Source: Entrophospora sp. SA101
Lineage: Eukaryota; Glomeromycota; Glomeromycetes; Entrophosporales; Entrophosporaceae
Reading direction: 5' to 3'
DNA length: 60,394 bases
NCBI GenBank assembly: GCA_958430865.1
Contig: CAUDNR010004247.1
Location: 1-60,394, forward strand
Part shown: piece after piece, positions 46,748-57,446 of the stretch
Numbering within the stretch: the stretch's first letter is position 1
Layout of the letters: every line of letters starts with the position of its first letter
The notes under the pieces: generated by a model
Told to the model about the DNA's origin: nothing
Databases searched by the model: none
Seen by the model: only the letters and a program-made list of their open reading frames with translations
Translations under genes and position numbers: made by a program

Positions 46748-47389
46748 GAACAACAACAAGAAGTTGATGACGATAATAATAATATTTCAAGAGAATATTC
46801 TGAATCTTCAACAGCAATAGATCTGGTTTCGCCACAATCTACTTTATTTGATGAATCATTAGAAGAAGGGTATTCTCCATATTCAACTACGAAAAGTTTC
46901 TCAATGGCATGTTCACCGTTATCACCGTTACCACCGTGGTCGCCTAAAAGATTATTAGTGACCGCCATAGTGGATTGGGCTGTAAATTGGATTGTTGGTG
47001 ATAATATTCATGATGATGATTATTATGGTGATTATTACGACAACGATGATGATGAGTATTATGAAGATGAAGATGGCGAAATTCATGGTTATGGTGGTGA
47101 TAATGAAAATGGTAATGCTAAATATGATCGACGCGAAATGAAAACTTATAAAGCTACTAACAGTAGTGGTGATTATGGTAATGATAATAGGAATTTAAAT
47201 GGTACTTGGAATATACAAAACGTTGATGAATGGAAAAAAAATTATAAAAAATTAAATAATAATAATAATAATAACAATAACAATAACAACAGTGGCAAAA
47301 ATGACAAAAATAATGATAATGATGATAACTCACCATTAGAATTGTTGACAAATGTACATCAATCTAAACTTTACATGAACTGGATTTAA
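45041..47389 (+). CDS. Tandem calponin-homology (CH) domain protein, alpha-actinin-type actin binder
   Basis: Single exon, 782 residues. CH1 (about 41-180): DIQKATFTRWVNIQL, FRDGTRLIELLQVLY, HHHIANVSNVLDFL, IGPVDIVDGNVKLTLGLIW. These are the hallmark segments of a type-1 CH domain. CH2 (about 392-525): LLFWLNMQLIDYASV, FTGLNDGVLLSALIHH, then an unusually long charged insertion before the C-terminal helix. The linker (about 185-390) is acidic and Asn/Asp/Gly-rich. After CH2 come poly-Gln (CAA/CAG repeat, about 548-573), a Pro/Ser patch, an Asp/Tyr-rich stretch and poly-Asn. A CH1-CH2 pair binds F-actin in alpha-actinin, spectrin and filamin. No spectrin repeats, EF hands or filamin folds are present, so how it crosslinks, if at all, is unclear. 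The ATG is the first in frame after a stop-rich upstream. Confidence 0.85.
46684..46766 (+). repeat. CAA/CAG trinucleotide tract inside the CH-domain gene
   Basis: About 24 consecutive Gln codons, nearly all CAA, then E-Q-Q-Q-E. Length variation between isolates is likely. Confidence 0.9.
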
Positions 47390-48169
47390 ATATTTATTAT
47401 TTATTTGTGTTATATTTTTGACTTGATAATTTTATTATTTTAGAATATTAATTTGTATTATTATATATTATTTATATTATTTATTTATCTATTTGGTTTC
47501 GGATCAAAGTTAAGTATAACTTAAACAACTTTAACAATTTGAGATTCTTTCTTTTGCAACCAACTATTTCACAATGTTTTATTACTGTTACAATTTTTCA
47601 TTTTTCTTTAATCACTATTTCGCAATCCTTCAACTTGTTCTTCCATTTATGACAAATATATAGAACTTGTCGAATATCAGCATTTGTGACATGTACATTC
47701 TTTCAAAAAAAGAATAATATTGTTTGTTGCCTTATTCTCCATTAACATTAAACAACATTGATAGGAGTTTATTGATCTATAAATTTAAATGATCTTTTGA
47801 AATTCGAAATTAAGTAAAATTGTCAATGATGTTTGATCAATTCAATAAATTGATCAAAACTACAACATTAGCCATAATAATAATAATAGTGATGGTTGTG
47901 ATAATAATATTGGTGTGGTGCCAACCCTGTTATCTGCAATCTCAAATTATTCCTTGCTTCCTCCAGTGGAATTGAAGTTAGGAGAAATTTCAGTTGAATT
48001 GACTGACATTCATTAGAAAACCATTTGATAATATGATTGTATATCCAATTTAGAATTAACAACAAAGAGAGTACACTGTTTCTCAATCTTTAGATTGGTT
48101 TTCAAAGTTCTACTTTGCCTCTCTCAAATGCTATAGGACAATATATGGTCTAATAATAGTATTGACAAA
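47390..48169. other. 3' flank of the CH-domain gene and intergenic sequence
   Basis: AT-rich; a 72-codon minus frame at 47868-48086 has no motif. No gene supported. Confidence 0.4.
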
Positions 48170-48685
48170 AAAATAAAGGACTTAAAAGTTGAATTGGATA
48201 AAGGGCATAATATGATAGTTGGTGAGTATAATAAAAAGAGATCCATATATGAATATTTGAAATCTGTTGAAAAGAACAATGGTAACAAAGTAAAATCAAG
48301 TTTGGAAGTAGCAAAATTGGTGTATGTTGATGGTGGTCCTTGGAAGGCATGTCAAATTCATAAGATTACTAATTACTGGTTAAGGTATAATAAACTTCCA
48401 CTATCAAATAAAGGTAAACATAAAACAATTAGACTTGTAGATGATGAGGATATTGCAGAAAAGTGTCAAAGCTGGGTGCGTCAACAGAATTTCAATGTCA
48501 CTGCTCCTAAATTTAAAGAATATATAGAACAAGATTTATTGCCAAATATTGGAATTTCCAAGAAAAAGATAATATCTTTGACAGCAGCAAGCTGTTGGCT
48601 TAATATTTTAGGATATTCATATCAAAGATATCATCTAGGCATTTATTATGATGGTCATGAACAGTGTTGTGATCCGAAACTCTGA
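48170..48685 (+). pseudogene. N-terminal part of a DDE-transposase-like protein, truncated
   Basis: Open without a clear start. Reads RSIYEYLKSVEKNN, GGPWKACQIHKITNYWLRYN, LPLSNKGKHKTIRLVDDEDI, a charged helix and LGYSYQRYHLGIYYDGHEQ. This order, ending in a YYDGHE(R) block, is the lead-in to the catalytic domain in a repeat family that is common in Rhizophagus and other fungi. The catalytic domain does not follow: the frame stops at TGA 48683-48685 and the next sequence is TTTAGG-like low complexity. So it is a 5' fragment. Confidence 0.5.
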
Positions 48686-49014
48686 GTTTAGGGAAAACCC
48701 GAAACAGAAACTAACAGAAACCACCTGAAACTAGTTTAGGTTAGTAGTTTATGTTTATGTTTAGGTTTAGTTTTAGTTTTCTGCTTAGTGTAAGTTCATT
48801 TCCAAAATGTTTCGGGAAGCCAAAAGAGTTTCTGGTCACAAGATAGGTCATGAACATGATGATGTTGTTCAGTATTGTGAGATAGTAAAATGAGGACCGA
48901 TAGAGAGGTCCCACGTTGCCGATCCAACCAAACCAAATTACTACGGAAGTCATGTGAAAATTAAATCATTTCTATTTTTATTTTTAACGTTATATTTTGT
49001 GAAATACTGTGCCT
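48686..49014. other. Low-complexity GTTTAG-rich tract and spacer
   Basis: About 48733-48790 is rich in TTTAGGTT/TTTATG units but irregular; not a telomere array. Confidence 0.4.
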
Positions 49015-49167
49015 AGGGTTTTTATTCATGAATATCATGAATATCATTAAGGGGGTTACACACTATTAAAACAGCAAAAAATCCCTTAAAAACATGAGTT
49101 GATCACTTGATTTTAATAGTGTGTGACCCTGTGTGACCCCCTTATGATATTCATGAATACAAACCCT
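49015..49167. mobile_element. MITE with GGGTTT...CATGAATATCAT ends
   Basis: Left GGGTTTTTATTCATGAATAT and right ATATTCATGAATACAAACCC are near-perfect complements. An inner pair ACACTATTAAAA / TTTTAATAGTGT extends the stem. TA flanks both sides. Confidence 0.75.
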
Positions 49168-50193
49168 ACATTCTTTTTACCATTATTATAAGCATTTCAT
49201 CCAATTTCCTTTTTCGTGAAGCCTTATCAATCCATCGTTTAATTATTTCATTATCAACATTTTCCTTGCTGGCAAAGGCTTCTTCATAATTTCTGCCTAT
49301 TGTCAAACAAAATAAAAATTCAGCTTATGTTTTTTGTAAAGTCAAATTGTTGTGTTCTCACAACTAACTTACCAAAACAAATGATAACTTCACAAGCTAA
49401 GATAGCAACATCTTGGAGTGCATGGTCACTCCAATGACCTTTTTCATCAATCATTATTCCATGAGCCAATTTATTTCTTTAAAATGAGTTAGTAACTCAG
49501 TGGGATTAGCCTTATATTGACCATGGAATACAGATTCTTTTAAGAAAATGTTGATGTTTTCTAGGATAAAGTTTAGCATGCATAGTAGATCTGCATTACA
49601 AAAGTCTCTGCTAATAGGAGAACATTGTTTAGCCACAAATGCTTTAACAGTTTCTAAAGGAATAATACGTTCGTTTTTAACAAGAAAATTATAAACTGCT
49701 TTCTCAGCAAGGTTAATGAAAGGCTCTATAACTGCACCTTGCTCACTGTCAGTAAAGAAAATGATTGTTTAACTCGTGGAAAAGAATTGCAAGCAGAACC
49801 ATTATCATTGTCATTGCAATTGTTAGTGATGGTTGCATGTTGCCCAACAGCAGATGAATGAAACTGCATTTTTTTAAAAACCGCAAAAGGTTTTGAGTGT
49901 TTCGACTGTTTTGGTTGTTGAGACGAGGAAGTTGAGGAAGTTGACAATTTTTTATCTTCAAGCCAGCCGAACAACATGATATGTGTTGGTGATTTTTGAC
50001 AAAAGACTCAATCACTATACAAAAGATTATGAAGTGAATCATATATAGACCTGTGAGAACTTCTCAATGGACAGACATCATATAGAGCATCCAAAGTAGA
50101 GTCAAGAGTATTTTTAATGTTCTTTTTGACTACTCCAAAACGTATCCACATCGAAAGTTGTTTTTTACCCATAATAATAATGAAACGTGACAC
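49166..50193 (-). pseudogene. Unidentified repeat-family gene, frameshifted, cut by a MITE
   Basis: From 49742 the minus strand reads GAVIEPFINLAEKAVYNFLV, ETVKAFVAKQCSPISRDFC and LLTHFKEI. A one-base shift near 49467 then leads to LAHGIMIDEKGHWSDHALQD and ACEVIICFG at a GTAAGT donor. A short GT-AG intron leads to NYEEAFASKENVDNEIIKRW and a basic tail. The TAG that ends it (49168-49166) is formed at the junction with the MITE at 49015. Two further frames upstream (49977-49726, Ser/Gln-rich; 50193-50008) may be its 5' part. No family recognised. Confidence 0.35.
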
Positions 50194-50534
50194 ATAAAGT
50201 AAAAAATAATGATGACATTCATATGATTGGCTTGATTAAGTTATACGAATCTTGTAGCAACTGAAAACTGAAATTTAGTCATGCATGACTAGAAAAAAAC
50301 CCAGTTGACTAGTTGCGACTTACAATCCTCCCAGTTGACTTGCAACACTAATATAATTTCTTTTACTTTACAATTAATTTAGAAACAAAGCAAACATGCA
50401 TGTCAATTCAAAATTCTCTCAGTAATAGAAAATGTTTGAATCAACCAATTAACTAATAAATAAGTTTACTAAATAATCAAAGATCTACTCGGACACATTA
50501 CAAAACATTTATGATTAATGGAAAAACAGAATTG
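50194..50534. other. Intergenic
   Basis: Contains paired CCCAGTTGACT motifs at about 50301 and 50330 separated by GCGACTTAC; otherwise nothing. Confidence 0.4.
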
Positions 50535-50750
50535 AAAATGTAAGGAGCAATTTTTCATCTTGTTCTTTCTTTAAAATACTTCTGATGGTACTATAATTCT
50601 TGGATTCCATAGTAGATCTGATGTAAATGAGTTTCATATTAACTATTTTTATCTAGACAAAATATCATGATCACATTACTATTTATCCCTGAAATTCTTA
50701 GTAATACCAATGTTCACTTTGTCTGGTTTTGTTGCAGTATGCCCCATATT
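50535..50750 (-). repeat. Dispersed repeat, inverted partner of 58935-59195
   Basis: The minus strand reads MKLIYIRSTMESKNYSTIRS and further upstream GTTGCAG...TGGGGCATA, matching 58935-59195 at about 90% by eye. The two copies are 8 kb apart in opposite orientation. Confidence 0.7.
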
Positions 50751-51257
50751 ATACCCAATAAAAATTTTGGTATTACAGTAACTATATCTCGTGACACGTA
50801 AATCCAAAACATTTACCACAAAAGTGAAATGAACAACAGCTGCCAAGTTTTTAACAGAAGAAGATATAGCCCAAGTATCATTGACAAAGCAAATACAACA
50901 AAGTTAGATAATAATTGACTTTCAAGGTGATCCACATGTATTTTATACCAAACCCAATATTTGAAAATAGAAATATACTAATAGAAATGCGTGTACAAGA
51001 AAATTATTCCATAATTTCAAATCAATTCATATATCATGCTGATAACGAGGCAATACATATTTACAGTACTCTTTTTTAATATCTTTGTTGAAGCAAATTC
51101 TGAACAAGCCAAGCTCGAGCCAAGAAATAATTGATGTTGCATAATTTTTTTAGATTAATTCAATTATTACCTAAAAAACAATTTAAGAACCTATTTCTTG
51201 AACTCGGCCAAAACTTGAAAATTCAAGTTTTAACTCGAGCCTGCTCAACTAGAGTTT
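50751..51257. other. Intergenic
   Basis: AT-rich; nothing recognisable. Confidence 0.4.
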
Positions 51258-52036
51258 CTATTCGAATAAGGTTTATTCGAATTATTTGAAATAAAACGAA
51301 TAATTCGATGATTTGAATGTGAATGGATTAAATTAAGTTGTATTACAAATAATTCGAGAATAGAAACTCAATAATAATAAAGATTCTTTTGAGTCTCGTT
51401 TTAATTATCTGAGCAAATTTTATACAGTGAAACCTCGTTTCAACGAATTACAATTAAATTCTATGTGTCCCATAGATGAGTTAAAACTGTATGCATATAT
51501 TTCAGAACCTTTATTAGAAGCACAAATATTGTTAAAACATCAAACCTTGAATTAAAATTTTCGGAATTTTTAATTGTCATAAAATTATCGAATATTAGTT
51601 ATATTACTATTATTATTATTAGTTATATTCGAATTAAAAAAATTTATTCGTTTTTATCAGTTTTATTCAAATTACTGGTTTATTCGTTTTATAAAATAGA
51701 CCTTATTTCTCTAACGAGATAACATAAACAATAATTATATTTATAATCTATATCACTACTATAATTGCTAGTACTATGATGTCAGGTACTACTATTTATT
51801 ATTACCCTATATTCAAGGACCAAGGAAAAATAGATTGATAAAGAAAAAAAATTTTAATTGGATTGAATTATTATTATTATTATTAATATTATTCGAATTG
51901 CAAGTTTTTTCGAATCATTAATTTTATTCGAATTAAAAAATTTATTCGAATTATTAGTTTTATTCGATGCAATTCGAATACTCTAATTCATAACGAATAA
52001 AACGAATAATTCGAATAAACCTTATTTGAATAGAAG
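51258..52036. repeat. TTCGAATAA-type AT-rich satellite, locus 2, with inverted ends
   Basis: Left end TCTATTCGAATAAGGTTTATTCG... and right end ...AATAAACCTTATTTGAATAGA are complements over about 30 bases. The interior repeats TTCGAAT(T/A)A units and includes a pogo-like MITE end at 51424. Same unit and borders as 25437-26140. Confidence 0.75.
51424..51465. mobile_element. Single end of a pogo/Tigger-like MITE inside the satellite
   Basis: TACAGTGAAACCTCGTTTCA and AATTACAATTAAATTC follow the left half of the element at 12498. No right end found. Confidence 0.45.
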
Positions 52037-52152
52037 TCCCACACCAAGTATATAAAAAAAAATTCATTTTAATAATAATACAATAAAATTTATGCTAAAA
52101 TTATAAATATTCGTTAAATGTAAATGTAATATATCAGATATAAGGATGCTAG

Positions 52153-52200
52153 CGAAACCAGCAAATTGGTTTCGTCTTATAGGCTAAACGTTTAGTCTAT
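52153..52200. repeat. Paired hairpins in the 3' flank of membrane-protein gene 1
   Basis: CGAAACCA / TGGTTTCG (52153-52160, 52167-52174) form an 8-bp stem. Next to it, 52179-52200 is a near-perfect 22-base palindrome centred on CTAAACGTTTAG. A similar block follows gene 2 at 54475-54520, so it belongs to the duplication. Could be a 3'-UTR signal or a MITE end. Confidence 0.5.
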
Positions 52201-52244
52201 ATGAAAAAACCAATTTACTAGTTTTTTCATTATTATTATTACTA

Positions 52245-53554
52245 TTATTTTTCAATATCGATTTCGATTACTTTTATTTCATCGTTCCGTGATAATTTGC
52301 TGTTTCTATTTCTAGTGGCGTCATAGTCATCTTCTCGCACAAGGTCCAACATTGTTATAGTAATTTCTAATGTTACTACATTCCACAATAATTTACTAAA
52401 ATAGTTATTCAAATCAAACCAAAAGACGATTTCTAAATAAAGTAGAACACGTGTAATGTATGACAGAGTAAAGAAAAGACTGGAGAAAATCCAAACGTAA
52501 TTGTTCCGTTTATGTTGTTCATGGTTATCATCTTGATCATTGTATTTATATCTTTGCAAAAATCTTTTCCATTTATTTTTTCCTTCCATTTCAAGGGCAT
52601 ACTTGAATGTTCCTAACAAACTGATTAATATTACTATTGAAAGAATGATGATCCATGATAACATCTCAGTCGTGATTTTATCATAATTTTTGCCTAGAAA
52701 AGTCAAAACTATGCATGCTTTGACAGGTGCAGATATGTAGCCTATTAAATTCAAATCTATCCGCATATTGTTATTACTAAATGAAAAATATATAATTTAA
52801 TGAATCGATTGCTTGCTCATTTATTTATACAGTCAAACCTTGCCACAGTGTATCTTATTGTAGTGAATTATAATCAATTCGCGTTATACATATATGACGA
52901 GATTAGTAATTATAATAATAATATTTTTCTAATGTGTCCCGTGTATCCGTTGTGACAAGGTTTGACTGTATTAATATTAATATTATAAATAAAATTGAAA
53001 ATCAAAATTTTGTATTTTTTAAATTTATACCTATTGTTATGATCTTTTTTTGATTTTTTTTCGAGATTAGTAGATCCAATATCCTTATTTTCTTCAAATT
53101 GATTAATTTCAATTCCCGCCTCATTTTCTTTAATTCCCTTATTTTCTTCCAAAGACCACATTTCTACATTGTCTGCTTTTATTCCGGGTATAGTTCTAAT
53201 GTCTTCAATCAATATAGCCATTATGAGCACAAAATTTAGAACACTATAGGATATAAACACTATAGTCCAAGTAGTATTCTTCTCGATCTTGCTTTCAAGG
53301 GCTAAAAAAGAGTAAATTACTACGAATGTAACATATAAGTACGCCAAAAATCTTATAAAAAACCTCGCAATTAATGCAAAGTATCTGGCTTTTAATTCTT
53401 TGCAGAAAGAAAGATAAATAAATAACGGCAAAAATAATGTTAACAAGGTATCAAGTAAGTTGTCTCCCTGAAAGCCTTCATCATAAATAGGTGGTGCTGC
53501 TTTAGTGATGACAATAAACAGATTGATCGTGGAAAATATCAAGAGTTTTTTCAT
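52245..53554 (-). CDS. Multi-pass membrane protein, tandem paralogue 1
   Basis: Exon 1 53554-53031 and exon 2 52776-52245, joined in phase 2; 351 residues. MKKLLIFSTINLFIVITKAAP looks like a cleavable signal peptide. Hydrophobic segments follow: LLDTLLTLFLPLFIYLSF, FLAYLYVTFVVIYSFLAL and TIVFISYSVLNFVLIMAILI in exon 1. In exon 2 come VKACIVLTFLG, WIIILSIVILISLLGTFKY, IFSSLFFTLSYITRVLLYLE and LLWNVVTLEITITMLDLV. That is about seven spans. Loops between exon parts are acidic and Asn-rich. I recognise no family; the topology would allow a receptor or channel-like role but nothing shows it. The intron holds a MITE. Without splicing the frame would run into MITE-derived codons. Confidence 0.8.
52830..52968. 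mobile_element. Pogo/Tigger-like MITE in the intron of membrane-protein gene 1
   Basis: CAGTCAAACCTTGCCACAG at the left, complement ending GACAAGGTTTGACTG at the right, TA on both sides. 139 bp. Gene 2 lacks it. Confidence 0.8.
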
Positions 53555-53643
53555 GATTCAATGATTTTAATGAAATCTCTACCGCCGTTCCATTTATAAA
53601 AATTTTCCGTCATTTTCATTATCATTATCATTATCACTATCAT

Positions 53644-53650
53644 TGACTCA
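53644..53650. promoter_or_regulatory. TGACTCA site upstream of membrane-protein gene 1
   Basis: TGACTCA, the consensus of Gcn4/AP-1 bZIP factors, within TCATTGACTCAT, 90-96 bp before the ATG. The same word lies 70-76 bp before gene 2. Confidence 0.45.
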
Positions 53651-54474
53651 TCACGCTTCCTTAAATGGCTTTATAATAAAATCTAATTGCATGAAATATT
53701 TATGTTACACGGATGATCAGTTATCAAACATGGTCAACAAAAAGAATTGGAGAAAAGCCAAAAGAATAAATTATGGGAATCAAAACTCTTTTTTCAGAAC
53801 TTTATGAGACTGGGAATTGGAACAAATTATTAATATTAAATAATTATATATTAATTCAGCACTCAATTAATTTCTTGTTGCAGAGGATCTCACATACTTG
53901 TCATTAAGGGAGTAGCTTAGGGTTGGCAATAATTTGATAGTGCAGCCAGAGTTCACGCATGTCTATATAGAAAATAAGATAAAAAGAGAAAGATTTCCTA
54001 CTGATCAATCAAAAGATCTTGATACTTTATTAAGTGATAAAATAATGTTACTATGAGTTCATACAAAAATGATTCGTTCAGGAACAGAAAAACCAATTTT
54101 ATTATTTAAAATTAAGAATATTCTAAACAAGTTTTTATGTATACATAAATTTTTTTAAAAGGCTGGTCGCGTAACTCAAATGAGCACTAGACTGATTAAA
54201 CTATTTAGTCACATGTTAAGTATTACTAAATTAGGATTTTGACATCCTTTACGCTTGCCAGACCCGAGTGAACAAAAGTGATTTTCCTCGTAAATATTAT
54301 CTTTGTTATCATTGTATAATAAATATGCTTACTTTCTTCACTTTTTACAAAGACCTATTTTCTAATATCTATTGTTTTCATCTATCGCTCTGCCCATAAA
54401 ATTCCATTAGAAAAAGAAATATTTGTAATCATAAATTATTAAAAGTTCCAATACAAATTAGATGTAAAGATGCT
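53651..54474. other. Intergenic between the two membrane-protein genes
   Basis: AT-rich; no gene seen. Confidence 0.45.
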
Positions 54475-54523
54475 GCCGAAACTAGTAAATTGGTTTCATC
54501 TTATAGGCTAACGTTTAGTTTAT

Positions 54524-54765
54524 ATTATTATTATATTATTGTATTATGATTATGATTATATTATTATGTTGTTATTATGATTATTATTATTATGTTGTTG
54601 TTATGTTGTTATTATTATGTTGTTGCTGTTACTGTTATATTGTTGTTGTTATTATTATTATTATTATTATTATTGTGTTGTTGTTGTTGTTATATCTTTA
54701 TTATTATGTTGTTACTACTGTTATATTGTTATTATTATTATGTTGTTGTTGTTCAATTATTTCGT
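54524..54765. repeat. TTATTG/TTG/TTA trinucleotide-type microsatellite
   Basis: About 240 bp of TTATTATG, TTG and TTA units. Its right end (54704-54765) is translated as the C-terminus of membrane-protein gene 2. Confidence 0.85.
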
Positions 54766-55706
54766 TCTCATGATGATTTGCTGCTACTTCTGGTGATAAA
54801 ACTTGCGTGTCATCTTCTCGTAAAAGGTCCAAAATTGCTATAGTAATCTCTAATGCTATGGCATTCCATAGCAATTTACTTAAATAATCGTTCAAATCAA
54901 ACCAGAAGGCGATTTCTAGATAAAGTAGAACGTGTGAGAAGATCAATAGGGCGGTAAAAAGACCGGATAAAACGCAAATGCAATTATTCCATTTATTCTG
55001 TTCATCATCGTGTTTATACCTTAACATTCTTTTCAAATTATTTTTTTCTTTCATTTCAAGACCATATTTAATTGTTCCTAATGAACCAAATAACGATATT
55101 ATTGAAATAACGATGATCCACGACAACATTTCGCTCGTGATTTGATCACGATTGTTACTTAGAAAAGCCAAAACTAAGCAGGTTTTGAAAATTATATATC
55201 CGGGCAATAAAAACTTTATTCGCTTATTACTAAAATAAAAAATTTACATTTAATGAATGTTTATAAAATTGAAAACGAAATTTGTATTTTTATAAATATT
55301 TATACCTATCGTTTCCTTTTTTTTCCTGTTTCTTTGGTTTAAAACAAGTTTCCATATATATAAAATCTACCACCCCGAGTACAAAATTTAAAACAACATA
55401 GCATATAATGGCCACTTTCCAACTAGCATCAGGCTCGATCTTGCTCTTGAGAGCCAAAAGAGAAAAAATTGGGATAAACGCTGTATATAAATGCGCGAAA
55501 ATTCTTGTAACAAGCCTTGCAACTAACGCAAAGTATGTGGCCTTTAAATCTTTGGAGAAGGAAAGATAAATAAATAAAGGCAGAAATAGTGATAACAAGG
55601 TGTCAAGTAAGTCAAGCAAGGCATTTCCCCGAAAACTTTCATCATAAATAGGTGCCGCTTTAACGGTAACTATAAACAGTTTGGTGGCGAAAAATATTTT
55701 TTTCAT
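54704..55706 (-). CDS. Multi-pass membrane protein, tandem paralogue 2
   Basis: Exon 1 55706-55306 and exon 2 55229-54704, joined in phase 2; 308 residues. I start at MKKIFFA (55706), aligned with gene 1, rather than the upstream ATG at 55721. Signal-peptide-like start (KLFIVTVKAAP), then LLDTLLSLFLPLFIYLSFSK, FALVARLVTRIFAHLYTAF, a third span with VVLNFVLGVVDFIY, and in exon 2 TCLVLAFLS, WIIVISIISLFGSLGTIKY, LFTALLIFSHVLLYLEIAFW and LLWNAIALEITIAILDLL. Intron position and phase equal gene 1, so the pair arose by tandem duplication. The acidic loop of gene 1 exon 1 is mostly missing here (about 45 residues shorter). The last 15 residues (QQQHNNNNN..) come from the microsatellite. Confidence 0.8.
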
Positions 55707-57446
55707 TATTAAAATTGACATTCAACTCTGCTCATCCATCGATCATTTATAACTTTTTTCATCTTCATTTATCATTGACTCATTTGGAAAGCGGATTATT
55801 CAAATGGCTGAATAAAAAGAAATACACGAGACCAAGAATAATACCAATATTTTTTAATAGAGAGTTAAGGGTTTCAAAACTAGTTTCAACCGGTTCTGTG
55901 CAATCATTTTTAAAAAAACTTTCTTTTGTTTCAAATGAATAAATAAATAATAGTGGATGGTAATATCAATTGTAATTAATATCCCTTCTATACGGGGCGC
56001 TAAGAAAAGGGGGCTTGGAACCAAGAAAAATTTTACATAACAATATTATTATTATTATTATTATTAAAAATGATGATTATATAATAAGAATTGGGGTAAC
56101 AGAATTCTTGAATTCAAAAATAATAAATTATATTGCAAATATCAGGGGTCGATTAATGATGGAAGAATCTGATGATGGAAAGTTCTGTGAAACGACACGA
56201 GACTTTCTTTTCAAACCAATTATTGCATTCTCTGTCATTGGAGAATACATCAATAAAACATAATCATCTTTTTCTTCTACGTTGATTAATAACTTTATCG
56301 TTTTTTACAAATGAGAAAAAAAAATTGCTTTTTTATGTAATTGTACAACATCACACGATTAAAAGACTACTTATCTGTTTGTAATGCTAAAAATCGCATG
56401 ATTTCTAATTAAGTGAGGCCCGTGACTGATCATTTATTTATTAAAAACACAATCATTTAAAAAAAGTGAATCTTTATTATCCCTTATACTTGGGCAAATA
56501 TCATGCGGAAAAGAGCGTTTGTATATTATTTTTTGATGTTGTAATGTTTATATTAAGAATCAATTATTAACACGACAAGGAAAAAATTTAATTTAATAGA
56601 TTTCAAAGGAACAAAGAATTTAGGAAATAATTAATTTATATGGATGGAATGTACCATTTTTATTTATTTTATTTAGGACAAAATACCTGAACTTGGAAGA
56701 TCCTCCAGCAGACCCCTTGAAAAGAAAAAGTCCGAATGTAATTTCAATGAAATTCAGAGTCTCTAACCCCACTTTAAATTGCAATCTCCTGAGCTTGAAA
56801 CAAAGTACATCTTCATCTTTTTTGCGCTAAGATACCTCCTAACACGCATATTTAATTAATATCCACATTTACTTTTCCGTCCATTATAGAATATAAAAGG
56901 TATTAACATTTTTTTATTAACAACTTGTTTTTCCAAAAAAAAAATTTTCTGTACAACACTTTTTAAATAATTACGTCTTTTTTTAATGTTAAGAAATTAA
57001 AAAAAAAAAAAAAAATAATAATACAAGGTAATACATTAAATCATAAATGTCAACAATATTCATGGCTATTATATAAATTAGAAAGCAAAAAAAAAACAGA
57101 TTGAATGTGCAATGTCACAAAAAATGTTCTTGATTGATAGATCTGACTGAAGTTAGTGAATTACATCACATGTTTGTAATATCCAGAGTCTATTGATTAA
57201 TTAATTAATTGAACATTCATCCATCTATGATTATTAAATGAAAAGATTTATAATATCAAGATTTCATGATTTTACAAAGGTAAATTAAAAATTCCTTATT
57301 TTTTTAATACATGTTGTAAGCTAACAACAACAACAATATTATTATTCATTTCATTTTTTTCTTGTTCTTTCCTAGAGTCAATTCTGATAGTAAGTATATC
57401 TATTAAAAAGCATTATTAACCAATAACCTTAGACAAACTTTCCAAA
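55707..57446. other. Upstream region of gene 2, then gene-poor sequence
   Basis: Contains the second TGACTCA (55776-55782). The plus frames at 55715 and 56015 show no motif; the latter starts in an ATT microsatellite. The rest is AT-rich. Confidence 0.4.
55776..55782. promoter_or_regulatory. TGACTCA site upstream of membrane-protein gene 2
   Basis: TGACTCA within TCATTGACTCAT, 70-76 bp before the ATG at 55706; retained in both paralogues although the surrounding promoter has diverged. Confidence 0.45.

Noticed and set aside
45764..46968. Antisense frames inside the CH-domain gene, including a poly-Cys frame
   Set aside because: Poly-Cys is the reverse reading of the CAA tract; the sense frame has clear CH domains.
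48733..48790. TTTAGG-rich tract, possible telomere-like array
   Set aside because: Units are irregular and mixed with TTTATG; embedded within a gene region.
54546..54843. Leu/Tyr/Val-rich plus-strand frames of 75-88 codons
   Set aside because: Antisense of the microsatellite and of the well-supported membrane-protein gene 2.
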